Translations under genes and position numbers: made by a program
Notes under the pieces: generated by a model
The model's input: only the letters and a program-made list of their open reading frames with translations
What the model was told of the DNA's origin: nothing
The model's database searches: none
Part shown: piece after piece, positions 35,804 to 49,201 of the stretch
How the letters are laid out: each line of letters starts with the position of its first letter
Numbering within the stretch: the first letter of the stretch is position 1
Assembly: GCA_001600455.1 (NCBI GenBank)
Contig: BCKC01000002.1
Location: 3,238,171 to 3,302,170, forward strand
Length of the DNA stretch: 64,000 bases
Direction of reading: 5' to 3'
Origin: Endocalyx cinctus
Taxonomy: Eukaryota > Ascomycota > Sordariomycetes > Amphisphaeriales > Apiosporaceae

Positions 35804-35824
35804 TATATATATATATATATATAA
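35804..35824. repeat. (TA)n microsatellite
   Basis: About ten TA units in gene-poor DNA. Confidence 0.9.
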
Positions 35825-36800
35825 AAGCATGTACTTATGTCTGTGCAGAGGTGTGGCACCCTCTTTTTTTGACCGGGAGAACCCCCGTTTGTGCCCGTTG
35901 TGAGCTTTTTTCAAGGGGGCCCCTGAACTCTTCCCCACTCAGACGACACATATCCGATAGTGCCGTACCACGAGGTGTGCTAGACAGGGGTAAATAGTAA
36001 GGTTTTTGTAAGTACTTGTAGTATACTATGTACTTTGTATATGGATATATTATAAGGGGCGTGTTTATAACATTTCTACCTCTTGTTCCAACGGTGAAAC
36101 TCCCCGTTGTAGTGTATGACCTTTATCCATACCGCTATTATGTTTTCTATTCTAAGCACGAGATCTCGTCTGAAATTATGAACTTGATTCTATTTATTAG
36201 ATAAATAGATATCTACGGTAAATTATGATAATTCTCTACGAAATATGTACGGTAGATACTATGTAATCATCGTTGGAGTACTTATCCTAGTATGGACAAA
36301 AGTCTACCGCCAAGGGAAATAGTTACATTTGTTACCCCTGACTATCTTGACAGCTCCCTAGTGCTGTGCCAAATTCACCTTGCCTAATATTTCGATAGTA
36401 ACCCTCCTTCACGTTACTTTGTCGAACTTCTGGGTTAGGCATTGCTGCATGGGGTCCCGGATCTGCAAGGTCCAATAAGTGAAGATAATAATAATTAATT
36501 GCAGATGTGCCTACGCCTACATGTACTATGGTACATGTTAAACTACGTACTACGTACTACCTCTCTACCCCGGTCCTGCTTTTTCCCACACCACCCTCTT
36601 CTTAGTGTACATAGTACATAGTAGACGACTCGCCTCTACTCCCGTACATCACATATCACCTATCGTACCCACGTTTTTTTTGTCCCACGAATAGTTCTCT
36701 TCAATTATTCTGGATTTTATGTTTATGTATGCATGTTATCTGTGTTTATATGCATATGCACTGAGCATGTATGCATAGACGAGTGAGACAAGAGGTAGAC

Positions 36801-38275
36801 AATAGAAAGACGAAGACCAATAACTCTTAAACTCAAAACTTCATCTATCTCATTAATTTATAAGACACTCGAGACCTTTTTTCTTTTCTATATCGTTCGA
36901 ATTATCTACTTAATACTTTTTTTTTTCTTGTTCGTTACCACAAAATCGTTTGTGTCACTACATTTTGGAAACGGTCCGGTTTGCATGTGGCACAACCGCC
37001 ACCTCGATCATTTCTGCTTTTCAACGGATTTGCGAGTTTAAAAAGTCGAAGAGGAAAAGTTAGAAAACTTGGAGGAAGGAACCTGAAAATTCAGCCAGCG
37101 CCTTAATAAGATATCGTTACTTCACTTCCGCGAGTTACCAGTACCTTGGGATTTTTTTTTCTTTCTCATTCCGATTTTATATTTTATATTTTTTTTTGAT
37201 TATCCTACGGTTGGCCACGAGACATTCCGTGGTGTACGATTTATTCAGTCAAATAATATTCGATTTTGAGGATTTATTTTCGGCTTCCTGCATTTTCGAA
37301 GAGGAAAAATAAAAAATAAAAATCTACGAAACCACGAGGTATGTAACCTATATTCGTTTGCTTGTTTGTTCATTCGTTTACACCCCCTTATTCTTCTCCT
37401 TTCTACAACTATTCCCGTCAAATTGTCAAATATAGAATAGTATTATAGTGGATGAAGATGGCGATGATATATATACTACCCATACTTGGACTTTTGACGG
37501 ATTCATCTAGCGTCTACCATGTGCATCTTCAATATCCATATAAATTGGATACTTAAGATACATATAGAGAGAAGAAGGGAAGACGTAAAAGAATAATTAA
37601 AGCAAGGTAGCTCCTTGAAAATCGACCAAAAAAAAAATGCCTGACAACCTTTTAAACTTGTCCGGCGGGAACCTTGGCATTCCTAGTTTAGCTTCGGGGA
37701 AGTCTGGGTTTCTTGTTTCTGACTTTTTGTCACTCCTGTGTCAGATACGATCCATACTCGTCTCGTCTCCCTTCATTCCATCATACCTTTTAGCACATCT
37801 TCCTCGCGACAGTCAATCCAATCAATAATAACAAACAAAACTTCACAAATTCTAATCCTAATTCCAATTCCAATTCCAATTCCAGTTCCAGTTCTCGACA
37901 GATTCTTAGCAAACTAAAGAAACTAACAAACATCACCTTTCCTCAGAACATACACATTCATACTGTATGTACTTGTGAAACTACAGGTCTTTTCGATCCT
38001 CTTCGAGTAGACATCGTTGGTTCATATTACCCTTCCTATGCTTCTTTATTCAGCACACGGATAAACGTGTGCCACTCCATTGGACAAGTCGACATAGAAA
38101 CAAGTTTTGGTGAGAAAAGCCTTGGTCAGTTCCAATTGATATTGGGTCTCTACGTTAAGTTTTAGACTGAGGTGCTTGGATTCTGTTTCTTCAAACTTGG
38201 AAAAGTCCTGGCACCGATTAACATATATTCGACTGTTCCCATGATTCTTCACGCCAGAATCCTGCGGCAATCATA
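36801..38275 (+). promoter_or_regulatory. Probable promoter and long 5' leader of the RasGEF gene
   Basis: Pyrimidine-rich DNA with T runs and a GTATGT donor-like site at about 37339 that could start a leader intron. A 63-codon upstream frame at 37637-37828 begins just after an A run. Tandem CCAATT-like pentads (AATTCCAATTCCAATTCC) occur near 37860-37885. No other gene is seen. Transcription start is not determinable. Confidence 0.4.
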
Positions 38276-41200
38276 ATGCTGGACGGTCAGTCTGTACGAT
38301 CGAGCCTGCAGGTGGCCCCTCTCTCGATTCAGAAGAAACGTTCGGGCTCCGTGAGCAATGGATCCCAAGCCAGTGAGGCCGAAACCGATGCCTCGACATC
38401 AACTCATCCATATTCCTCTCACTCGCAGATAACACCACCCGCGACACCCAATGATTCCCGAGAAGAACTCGTCCCTCGACCAATATCGTCGCCACCTTCG
38501 CATCCGGTCTTCCACAACTTTCTTCGCGCTTTCTACCCCTTCCACCCGACCTACGCCATGTCCGATTCCACGATTACTTTGCCGTTGAACGAGGGTGACG
38601 TGGTATTGGTGCATTCAATTCATACCAATGGATGGGCAGATGGAACACTACTACTCTCCGGAGCAAGAGGCTGGCTACCTACGAATTACTGCGAAGCCTA
38701 TAATCCGGAGGAGATGGCGAATCTATTGACGGCGCTTTTAAATTTCTGGGATCTGCTTAGGAGCTCGGTAACCAACGACCAGGATATCTTCGGTAACCAA
38801 GAGTTCATGAAGGGGATCATTGCTGGTGTACGCTTTTTACTGGTACGTCTATACGCTTCAACTCCAAAGTATCATGCACGACAGAATTATTTACGTGATG
38901 TCATAGGAACGATCTCATTGCTTAACGCGGGAGTCGCCCACAATTCAGAGGAGCGATAACCTCCGGCGAGTGCGCAAGTCGTTATTATCAGAACTTTCTT
39001 CTCTAGTGAAAACGGCAAAACGCTTACAAGAATTAATACGGGAATTTTCTCGGTCCGGCGAAGATATTAACGACATTATCGATGAGATGATTTTGAAGGC
39101 TTTCAAGATAGTCGTTAAAGGTGTGCGGTTCCTCGATTTTCTAGAAGAAGATCGTAGGTTGCGCGCCCCGTCAGTAACGGTCATGGCCACAGTTTTGGAA
39201 GAGTCGTTTGTTCCACCTACTCCACCGGCGGAATCGACAGCATTCGAAAATGGTCAAAATGACGCGCAAGATGCAGATACCCGAACAGACGCAAGCGAGT
39301 CTACCACTGGAGCAATTTCGTCTCAATTAGCCGATGCAACACAAACCAGTGAAACAGACAACAGTCGTTTGTCAGTTTATAATGCTACAAACACAGGTAA
39401 AAGACTGTCTCAAACCTATCCGAACCAGACACATCGCCTATCCGCCACTTTATCTCATAGAGTGTCTCTAGTTGGCCCCTCCCCATTATCACAATCGCAT
39501 AACCTTGTCTCAGAACAACTGAATACTTGCCACGACACATTTTTATCGTATCTAGGATCATTTATTGGTCGATTACAACTCCAATCTCAGCTCCGACCTG
39601 AACTTGCTTTGGCCATCCGACAGTCGGCCTTGTCTGGGGGTAAGCTTTTAGCTGTAATACACGTCGTCTCCGAGCACAACACTCTTCATTCAGAGACATT
39701 GGAGCCATCCCAAATTACCATGTATGACTCTATTCGAGAGCTCGTGATTTCTTCGCGAGTAATACTGCGCCGTAGTGCGACCGAGTCGGAAGATGACATC
39801 ATTATGCCTCAGGATAACCGTCTCCTCTTGAGCTCAGCCACGGGTTGTGTAAAGGCGGCCGGCGAATGTGTCGCAAAAACAAAATGGGTTCTTGAAAAGA
39901 TCGGAGATTTCGAACTCCAGATTGACTTCGAGAAGGAGTGTGGAAACCTGGGAATAGATTTAGCATCATTTGGTCTCGAAGAGGAGGAAACACAGGCACC
40001 AGAACCTAACGCCGAAGAACCGAAGATATCAGAACCCATCGCGGTGCCTACTCCTATTCCTACACCTGTTACGGCCTGCTCAATCGACAAGCCTCTTCCT
40101 GATATCCCTGAGGTAGAAAAGACGATCGAGAAGCGGGTTTCTACACAAGTTTCTCCACCGCCTTCTCGACCGCAATCTATCGTTGTCGACGACGCTGCAT
40201 CGGCTATATCATCATCCATATCCTCACTTCGACGACCATCGATTCCACCACTACCAAAGCTTACCACTGCGATTCTACCCGACGATTGCTATAGTCCCAC
40301 TACTGAGGCTTCTCATGATAGTGAATATCACACTTCATTCCGCTCGGATACGGGAACTGCCTCGACCGCGGCAACTAGCACCAGCTTTTTGAGCCGCGAT
40401 TCGGAGGCGAGCCTGATATCTCGCACATCGAGCCGTGCTACCACACCTGACACTACCCAGCAGGGCCCCAAAAACCAGCCCTCTCTGTCTGATATAAGCA
40501 CGACCGGAAGTACAGCGCTGAGCGAGGAGGTCGATGAGCTCGAGTCTAGGCTATTGGAAAAGACATTTGCGCACGAGCTGATGTTCAACAAAGAAGGACA
40601 GGTGATTGGAGGTTCTCTTCCGGCTCTAGTCGAGCGCCTCACAACGCATGAATCGACACCAGATGCAATTTTTGTGTCTGCATTTTATCTCACATTCCGA
40701 TTATTCTGTGCGCCAAAAGACCTAGCCGAGGCTCTGATTGATCGCTTTGACTACGTCGGCGAGACTCCTAGTATTGCAAACCCCGTACGCCTACGAGTTT
40801 ACAACGTCATAAAAGGATGGTTGGAATCTCACTGGCGAGAATCTACAGATCACGAGGCGCTTCCTCTGATCCAAAGCTTCGCCAACTTCAAGCTTGGATC
40901 GATATTACCGTCGGCCGGTAAACGTTTGATGGAACTCACGCAGCGGGTATCATCCGCAGACGGTTCTCTGGTACCGCGACTTCTATCCTCGATGGGAAAG
41001 ACGAACACCTCTATGGCTCCTTTCGTCCCTGCTGATACGCCGCTACCAAATCCCATCCTTTCGAAGGGTCAGCAGAATCTACTTAGCAACTGGAAATCTG
41101 GTGGCAACTCTCCATCCGTCCTTGATTTCGACCCGCTCGAGATTGCTCGTCAGCTAACTCTGAAGCAAATGAACATCTTCTGCTCTATCATGCCCGAGGA

Positions 41201-42014
41201 GTTGCTTGGATCCCGATGGATGAAGAAGAGTGGTGCGATCGACTCCCCTAACGTCAAGGCCATGTCAAGTTTCTCGACTGTTCTTTCCAACTTTGTTGCC
41301 GATACGATTCTACAATACCCCGAAGTTAAGAAGCGAGCCCTCAGTATCAAGCACTGGATCAAAGTGGCCCAGCAATGCTTAGATTTAAATAACTATGACG
41401 CGCTCATGACCATTAGCTGCAGCCTGAAAAGCTCGACCATCAGTCGTTTACACAAGACCTGGGATTTGGTAAGTCCTAGGCGGAAGGAGATGCTTAAGTC
41501 GCTGCAGGCTATTGTTGAGACTTCCAACAATTACAAGGTTCTGCGAGCACGTCTCCAGGGCCACGTCCCGCCTTGCCTACCTTTCCTTGGTATGTTCCTG
41601 ACAGATCTCGCGTTTGTCGACATTGGAAACCCAGCCACGAAGCAGCTTCCCGGCGCGGGGGCGGACGACAAAGGCCTCACGGTTGTCAACTTTGACAAGC
41701 ATAGTCGAACTGCCAAGATCATTGGCGAGCTGCAGCGTTTCCAGATACCGTATAGGCTCACCGAGATACCTGACATGCAAGAATGGATCCAATCTCACCT
41801 CAGCCGGGTCAAGGAGTTAGATCAAGACAAGGTTCAAGTCACTTTCTATCGCAAGAGTATGCTACTCGAGCCGCGAGAAATAGACCTGCGGGCGCCGATC
41901 GATAACTCTACTACGCCTTCTCCGGCCGTTGGTCAGAAGGGCGATCTGTTCGGTTGGATTTCTAGGGACCGTCACCATCACCAACAAAGTACCAGCTCAC
42001 CCGTACCAACATAA
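38276..42014 (+). CDS. CDC25: Ras guanine-nucleotide exchange factor with SH3 domain (Cdc25 type)
   Basis: Activates Ras by GDP/GTP exchange upstream of adenylate cyclase/cAMP-PKA signalling at the membrane. Exons 38276-38842 and 38949-42014 join in phase across a 106-nt intron (GTACGT...TTCAG), giving about 1210 aa. Without this splice the first frame stops at 38959. An SH3 domain lies at about 82-142 (FLRAFYPFHPT, then ARGWLPTNYCEAY). A long Ser/Thr/Pro-rich linker is followed by a RasGEF-N/REM domain at about 714-835 and the catalytic CDC25 domain at about 914-1140, with family blocks DPLEIARQLTLKQMNIFCSI, SIKHWIKVAQQC, NYDALMTISCSL and PCLPFLGMFLTDL. The architecture matches fungal Cdc25. 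The C-terminal tail (HHHQQSTSS) is short. A long leader with upstream ATGs precedes the start. Confidence 0.93.
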
Positions 42015-44084
42015 ATACACCATCATATATCATCTATCATCACCATCACATTCTTTTCAGCGCTATCATCGATTCTTAATTTTGTAGCATTCACTCGTTG
42101 TTTGACTAGTTAACTACTCGACTTTACTATCGCATCTATTGATACCCCAATTGCTTTATTTTCAAAGTTCTTTCACTTATTTCTTCACGTCGATCACGAA
42201 ACTGTTCTGGATTAAAAACTGCTCGGCCTGTGTCTTATTACCTTACTATATCATCAACACATTTTACAGCAGACTACTGGCGCTTTTATGGGGGATATGC
42301 ATACATAATCCGGGGAGAAAGAATATCTTCTCTATAAATTCTATTGTCAAAATATATTGTTTTATAAAAAAAAAAAGCCTTTTTTCGGATACTCCCTCGA
42401 GATCCCTCTTGTTGCTACCTAAGCTACGTGCCGTGGGATTTGGGGGGGTATTTATATGAATTACATTTAGGTCTGATTTGGATTCTTGAAGAACTCGCAA
42501 AGGAGTGCGGGGGTTCCCCCAAGGAATACTCTAGTGTATAAGGAAATTACGGGATTCTTCATACCTCTTGACGCGTATGGATGACGTCGAGGTGCGGGAA
42601 GAACAGGGTGATAATATTCTTTTGTATAGCTTTCTTTCGGTTTCCAACAGAAAACGGGGCGCATTAAGAGTTGTTAGGATTCAGATCCATCGTAAAAAAA
42701 ACAAAACAAAATATGGGCGGACTTTAAGGGGTGGGCCACGAGAAAAAAAAACAAACAAACAAACAACCAGATGAATACCCAGTCGGATAGTTGGAAGGGG
42801 GGGCAAAATAAAGTAAGGAAACATATTTGAGCTTTTCTACCAATGTTTTATCTGGTATATGGATAGGGATAGGCCAAAAACAAGGAATACAAAAGTACAA
42901 TACCTTTTTTTCAAGTCTTAGATGACCGTGTCACATTTCTCCTCGTGCTTGTTTAATCCTGTTACACCTAATAAGTGAGGTATGAAAATGCAGCATACGA
43001 GTTAAGATGGTTCGGTTTTATCTTGATGAAGTGACACATTCGGTTGAAGGGGCTGGCCATGTACAACGAACTATTTAATTAGATATATGAGTACTTGGTA
43101 CTTGGATAGTATATATTAAGTACTAAGTACTTAGATGAAGATACGTCAACCAAGGAAGTTTGATCCGACATCTTCTCTCTTATATCTACAGCAGAATTGA
43201 TACAGAGCCAACCATGATAGCTTCACCAACATCATCTGTATAATCGTCACCCAGTAAGTAATTTTAGTCTACCAGGTCAATTTAGTGCCCAGAGGTTCTT
43301 ATGAGACATTGATTCGTCAAGGATTTCGAGATTCACTAATAAACAAGTAAATGGAAGGGATCGTGTCGGCGCGAACAAGAGACGAAAGGGAGGTCATGGA
43401 ATTGGACGGCTATACACTCCTATACATACCACTTACATCCCTCCCAGTTGTGGTTCTTCCTTTGGGCTGAACTTTACGGTGCAGTCGGACACGAATCCCG
43501 CCTACCAGGGTTTGTTCTGGTTTTGTCTTCTTCCCTTATGCCAAATTAATTTAATGTACAGGTAATCTAGAAACGTAACGAGTGAATTGGAAGAAAATTA
43601 CCTTCTAGAAAGGGGGGGGAGGTTGGTAGGCATTTCGTTGTGTTGATACCAAAAAGTATAATACTCCCTAATTAACAATTAGAACAATATCCAGGCCAAC
43701 TTACACCAGTGTAACGCGCCTTTGATTAAGACCAGGAAGACTACGCACAAGTATTTCTCAGTTTCACATAGTAGAGATTAAAAATATAAAGCAAATCTCC
43801 AGACTTGGGTCAAGTTAAAAAAAAGTGAAGTACAACAAATAATCCCAACCGATTAAGTATGGGCCTTCATCTATTACTTTGTGCTACGTAAAACAACGTA
43901 AATCATTATTATAAGAAAATTATTTCAACTCTCCATACGAAACGACGAAACGACGCTTCGCCTTATCCAGTTTCGGCAGAGCTAATTAAAATACATACGT
44001 CTCTAAAGCAGGAGAGAAAAACGTGTATCAACGTCTTGTATCACATGGTATAATTAGAAGAGGAAATTTTACGTAAAGGACAAG
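42015..44084. other. Convergent 3' intergenic region
   Basis: Lies between the 3' ends of the RasGEF (plus) and UNC93-like (minus) genes. Short frames only. GTAC-rich words (AAGTACTAAGTACTTAG) cluster at about 43085-43136. No gene seen. Confidence 0.6.
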
Positions 44085-45702
44085 TTAGACGTAAACATCA
44101 TCTCCGAGGGCAGTACGCTGCTTCTCGGCAAGAGTAGCTGGCGGGATGACGTCTTCGACCGTCTCGTCACTGAACTTAAGATCCTCCTCGATATCAGTCG
44201 TGTCCTTGATGTACATGAAGACAACCGGAGCGGCGATGAGAAGCGAGCCGGCACAGACACCCCACTATTAAGATTTACAGTTAGCATTAGAACTCGAGGT
44301 CTATGGCGCATGGGGATGTACGTTGGAGTTAACTTACGGTAGCATAGAAGAGGGTGTTGAACTCGATTTTAAGGCCATCGAGACGCCAGAAGATGGCGGC
44401 ACCGGCGGACTGGATACCCTTGTAGAAACCGGCCATGTTGGCGGTCTTACGGCCCGAGTTGGACAGGGCACCAATGTACCAGTAAACAGAACTCTGCCAG
44501 GCGGCGTCGTAGAAGCCGTAGAAGATGTATAGGAAGCAAGGACCTAGGAATCCGGAGTCGGTCCAATCAAGCCTTTGGGCCTCGTAGGCATCAGACGTGG
44601 CGACGGCGCGGGGCGGCTGCTGCTTCTGCCAAGCGTAGCCTCCACCCCAGATGACGAAAGTGAGGACGAAGAGGATGGTGATAGAGATCTTGGCACGGAC
44701 AGATCGGCGGATCTTAGGGAAGTCGAGGGCGTAACCGAAAATGACGGCGCCGATGATCTGGGCGAGCCAGTAGAGCAGCGAGTTCAGAGAACGGGTGCGA
44801 AGGTTGAAATGAGCACCGTTGAGACCGTTTTGCTGGTAAGTGTAGAAGATGTTGGAGGCAAAAAACATGGGGAACAGCGCGATGACCCACGGAGCCAGGT
44901 AGATGCAATCCCAGAGGCCAATGAATTCGGACTTCCAGGTAGGGTTCTTCATCATGATGACCTTGGTACCGTCCTCGCGGATGATCTTGTCACCGTTGCA
45001 GATGAAAAGAGCAAGGACGACACCAGCCAACATGAGAACAATCAGAGCAATGTAGGTGCCATCGGTGACGGTACCACCGGTGTTGTCGAGGTTCTGAACG
45101 AGGACGATCAAGCTACCGATAACACCTCCCAGATTGAAGATGATCCAAAACCAACCGATGTACTGACCCTTGGACTTCTCGGGCGGGTAGGCCATCATGA
45201 TGGCACCCTGAGCAGTCCATAGCATACCAGCACATAGACCGAGGAAAGCGCCGGCAAAGATGACGAAGCCGACGTTCTTGGTGTGGTTGTAGCTCAGGAA
45301 ACTGGCCGAGTAGATGGAATATCCGACAGCGCCAAAAGCGAGGGTAGGCTTGATACCAAGCTTGTTGGCGAAAGATCCGGAGAAGAAGCCGACGACGGCG
45401 AAGACGGAGTAAGTAGCGGTAGAGGCGTGGTCTTGCACGGTGCTGTCGACCTGGCCGGCGCCACCAAGACCACTCAAGGCGTTGTACAGGCCGGGGCACA
45501 GAAAGCAGATAACCGAGACCATCAAAAGCTGAATTTTAGGAGAGGCGAACCAATATTCCTCACCAAATAGCTTGACGCCATGGTAAATCCAACCGTTAGG
45601 ACGCTGAGTAGCATCGGCGATGACGGCCATATTCGGCACATCGTCATAAGCCACGGGAGGAACCTCGGGAGCAGATTCGGTAACAGGAGCTTTATCACCC
45701 AT
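44085..45702 (-). CDS. UNC93-like (DUF895) major-facilitator-type membrane protein
   Basis: Polytopic membrane protein of the fungal UNC93-like/DUF895 family within the MFS superfamily; the substrate is unknown. On the minus strand, exon 1 is 45702-44338 and exon 2 is 44264-44085, separated by a 73-nt intron (GTAAGT...TAATAG), giving about 514 aa. About eleven to twelve hydrophobic helices are visible, including VISVICFLCPGLYNALSGLG at the first and FAGAFLGLCAGMLWTAQG mid-way. The stretch ending GQYIGWFWIIFNLGGVIGSL is the family hallmark. Exon 2 supplies the last helix (LLIAAPVVFMYI) and an acidic cytosolic tail; without it the protein would end just before this helix. The start is the ATG ending at 45702 with a short polar N terminus. 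Confidence 0.9.
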
Positions 45703-48700
45703 TTTGGCTGGTAAACGAGCTAAATCCTATATAAATGCTGAAGGATGCCTATGTTGGTCGGATTTATTAGCATACATTTACGCACGTAAGCTTTGCGACA
45801 AAAATGTCTTTGGAAATTTGATAGATCCAATCTACGAAAAGGAGGAGGGTAGAACGAGAAAAAGAAGTGGAGAGGGTAGGTATTTTTTAGATATTTAGAA
45901 TAGGAATAGAAGTAGAAGTAGAAGTAATTAGAAGTGAAAATATAATAACTACTAGATACATACCTGTTTGTTTTCGACAATTGACGTCGCGTGGTAAGCT
46001 TAGCCGACGTCTCGTTAATAAAGTCTCGACTTGACGATGGAGAAAATAAGAAAAAAACTCATTTAAAAACAGCAGTTGGGGGATAGATAGGGATATAAAA
46101 AGGCGAGCTTCATTCGTGACAAGGATACGATAAAAAAGAAGAAGAAAAAAAGAAAGAAAAAAAGATAAGGGTATCGTTTCTTGGCTTGGAGGGTGTGGAG
46201 CCAAACAGGATCGACATGTTCTGCTCTCTCCACGTTAGTTCGTGTAGTGTAAACATACGGGTCCGCTATACGCAGGATCTCTCGTACAAACACAAGCACG
46301 ATGTGATTCATACATTGGCTGTGTGTATGTAAGTACATGATTCGACCAAAGTGAGAAACAATCTGACCACCAAGACTTGTTGCACCTATCCGCTATTCTC
46401 CAGCCATACTTTGTAGTGTAGTCAAGTTGATCGACTCGCAAGGTGGAACCAAAATGTGCGGGTACTGTACGGTAGGTATGTCTTGAAAAGATTCTTATGG
46501 TAGGTCAGTCATGGTTACCTACCTATCTCATTATGGATGGTGACAATACCATCACATACCATACCATATCATAGATTTAACCAGCCACACAAAGCGGGAG
46601 CGAGTTGAATATTCAGAAGTATACAGAGTACCCAGGTTATACTACGTGACGTGACACAGGGTTTGATTTTATTTTTCCAAATATGTGCGTACGGGGAGAT
46701 AACAAAAGGCATGGGCCCTCACACGTGGCCCTCGATAGGGAAGAAATAGACGTTTCTACGCGTATATGTACATAGCATATAAGTGAACAAGGGCATAAAA
46801 GTTCAAGTACGGGAATGGGGCCAAGTTGGAAATAATTAAAATAAAAATGAAATGAAAATAAAATAACGACGTAGGGAGGGAAATGCACTAATGCTAACGA
46901 TTCCGGGGAAAGGTTCTTGGGGCTTATATCACGCTACACTCCACTAAAAAGTTGACTACGCTACAGTACGCTACAGTACGCTACTTACGTATGTCCACTA
47001 CGAAAATAAGGTTACAGAAGGTTAATCTCAGTGTAGATTACCGTATTTAAACCACTAATTAAGTGCCTAAATATTCCTTAGAACATCATAGCACATAAAC
47101 ACGAGTTCGTATTTTCTAGTATACGCATTGGATCCTAATTAATCAAGTTCTAAGCTAAGTGTTTATATATAGTATACTCGTAAATCCGTCACTTTATTCA
47201 AACCATTCCATTCTATATTCATTCGGTTTTTACCAAAGAACTGTACGCTATTAACATCAAGTCTGCTTACCTAGGTAAGTACTTACTTAGGTAAATATGT
47301 AAGTACTTTTACTTTTTTTATCTCGCAAAGATGACAAGGGAGAAAATAGGCTACTACATAATATGTACATACTGTGTATACAAGTACAGGGGCTGAAGGG
47401 ATCCTAGATTCAGGGTCGATAAGAAGCGGGCCGAATCTAGAAAGCCATGACTCTGTATAATTGGTCAAGCTGCGACAGGATATCTTCAGGATTCCCCCGC
47501 ACTCAAAGCCACTATTCTACTTGATTGGCTTACTTCGTTCCCTGTTGAGGACTCTGATAAGGAAAGGAAGTTGACAGGTGATGATAAAATAAGATAGAAA
47601 ATGTCTTGTTTCTGCGCATAACTCCCTTATTCGTCTCCATGTAACGTTGCCAACTTTTCTACGCATCAATCCAATCCAATCCTGTCTTATCCTTCTAGGT
47701 TAATGTACACTATCACAGGTCTAGATTCGGCTTACCTACGCCATCCACTAACTGATAGTAACTTCATCCCACTTGATTGATTTCTTTTCCCGGTGAACAT
47801 GATTATCTATCTATATAACAACTCGGGTTCGTCTTTACTCTGTACTATACGTATACCGAATATACTATGAATACTATGTATATCGCTAACGTGAATAGTA
47901 AACGGTAAAACGGCAACGACCATTTCAATAGGAAAGTCGACGGAATCAGTAACGTACGCATGATATGGTAAGGTATGGTACGGAAGACGAAGCACACGCG
48001 ACCAAACAAAATCCTTCTATATGTATACTACAATGTCAATCATAACACCTTAAAGTCCCCAAACACGGCGGGATGTTGCATTAGCAGCGCCACAACGGAA
48101 TTAACTACCGTAAAGTACGCTATTGTCCATCGTCTTTTACCACTTGAAAGCTCGTAACAATGGATATGTCTACTAGTAGCATCAGAATTGAACGAATGCT
48201 ACCTCGCTAAGGAGTACCTAAGTACCTATTATTGTCTTGTCATACCGTAGAAACAAGCCATTTAACATTTAGCCAAAACGGTTACATCAATAGAACAATC
48301 CCTCGGAATATCTATCGATTGCCTGTCCTGTCACAAGTCCTCTCAAACATTTTTCATCCAACCCTCGTCTGATTAATTATAATTAATGTTACCCAAAAAA
48401 GACCACCCTGGTAAATTACCTGCATCATGCTTCTCGACCTCTCTCCGAACCTACGGGTCGTCCGTTAATTAACAATTGGTTCGGAATAGCAACAATCCAC
48501 TTTGCTCCGCAATACCATACCATACTTGAGCTAATGCATCACGCTGAAGATAAGAAAGAATGTTTAACCAACTCGACATATAATGTATACATAATACTAG
48601 AATATTACTTATATATATATATCCACTTCCCAGCTGATGAGGCTGATCCTCCAAGGTAACATGCTAAACGAACACTACCATCCCATTTCCCCTTTGCCTC

Positions 48701-49201
48701 CAAAGTGCATGTTACTGCTTTTCGATGCATCGCTTAGAATGGCCACAATCCCTATTTTTTTTTTTTTACTACTGCTGTGATCCATCCTGTCGGGACTGTC
48801 GTATTTACCGTTCTTTTACGTGATTTCATTGGTCGATAACTGCCACTTCAGACGGCGAGCTGCAGTGAGATTTATACTACATGTGCACTCACTGCTTATC
48901 TAGGTCAGCTGAGATGGAATGGTACGATAGCAGCAAATAACTGCATGTCGGACATGTTGGAAATCGGTGTTTCCGATACTGCAAGTTTTGAAACCGACCA
49001 GCCATTCAAGCGGCATATCAGAGCAGTCGGTGTAGTTACAACGAGGAAACTCCGGCTATACACCCTGATTTGCTACTTGGGATGACGAAGTATAAGGGAA
49101 TATTAGAGATAGCATGTGCTTCGTTATTGACGTTCCTATATACTTATACTTACCCCACTCCTAGAGTGACTATACAAATCGAGAATTCACGACGGGACTG
49201 A
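45703..49201. other. Gene-poor AT-rich block upstream of the UNC93-like gene
   Basis: The left end is the UNC93-like promoter and leader. The remainder has no supportable gene. It holds a perfect 14-bp palindrome CTTACCTAGGTAAG (47266-47279) with overlapping AAGTACTT, direct repeats of CTACAGTACG near 46960-46982, and AGTATACT at 47171-47178. Confidence 0.55.
47266..47285. repeat. Perfect palindrome CTTACCTAGGTAAG overlapping AAGTACTT
   Basis: A 14-bp self-complementary word followed by an overlapping 8-bp one in non-coding DNA. It belongs to the TAGGTA/GTAC family of short palindromes seen elsewhere in the window. Confidence 0.85.

Larger units (their letters stand above)
28629..36800. other. 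Large gene-poor AT-rich block
   Basis: About 8 kb with no gene I can support. Short frames lack domains, and composition is even and AT-rich, with many A/T runs, a TTGG repeat (30041-30065) and a TA repeat (35804-35824). AGTATACT palindromes recur (29725, 29855, 33951, 35734, 36020). No terminal repeats, reverse transcriptase or transposase fragments were recognised. Slightly GC-richer patches (34990-35110 and 35370-35590) may be very old coding remains but cannot be assigned. Confidence 0.5.

Noticed and set aside
44575..45222. A 215-codon plus-strand frame over the UNC93-like gene
   Set aside because: Antisense shadow of a transmembrane protein; low-complexity acidic translation without domain features.
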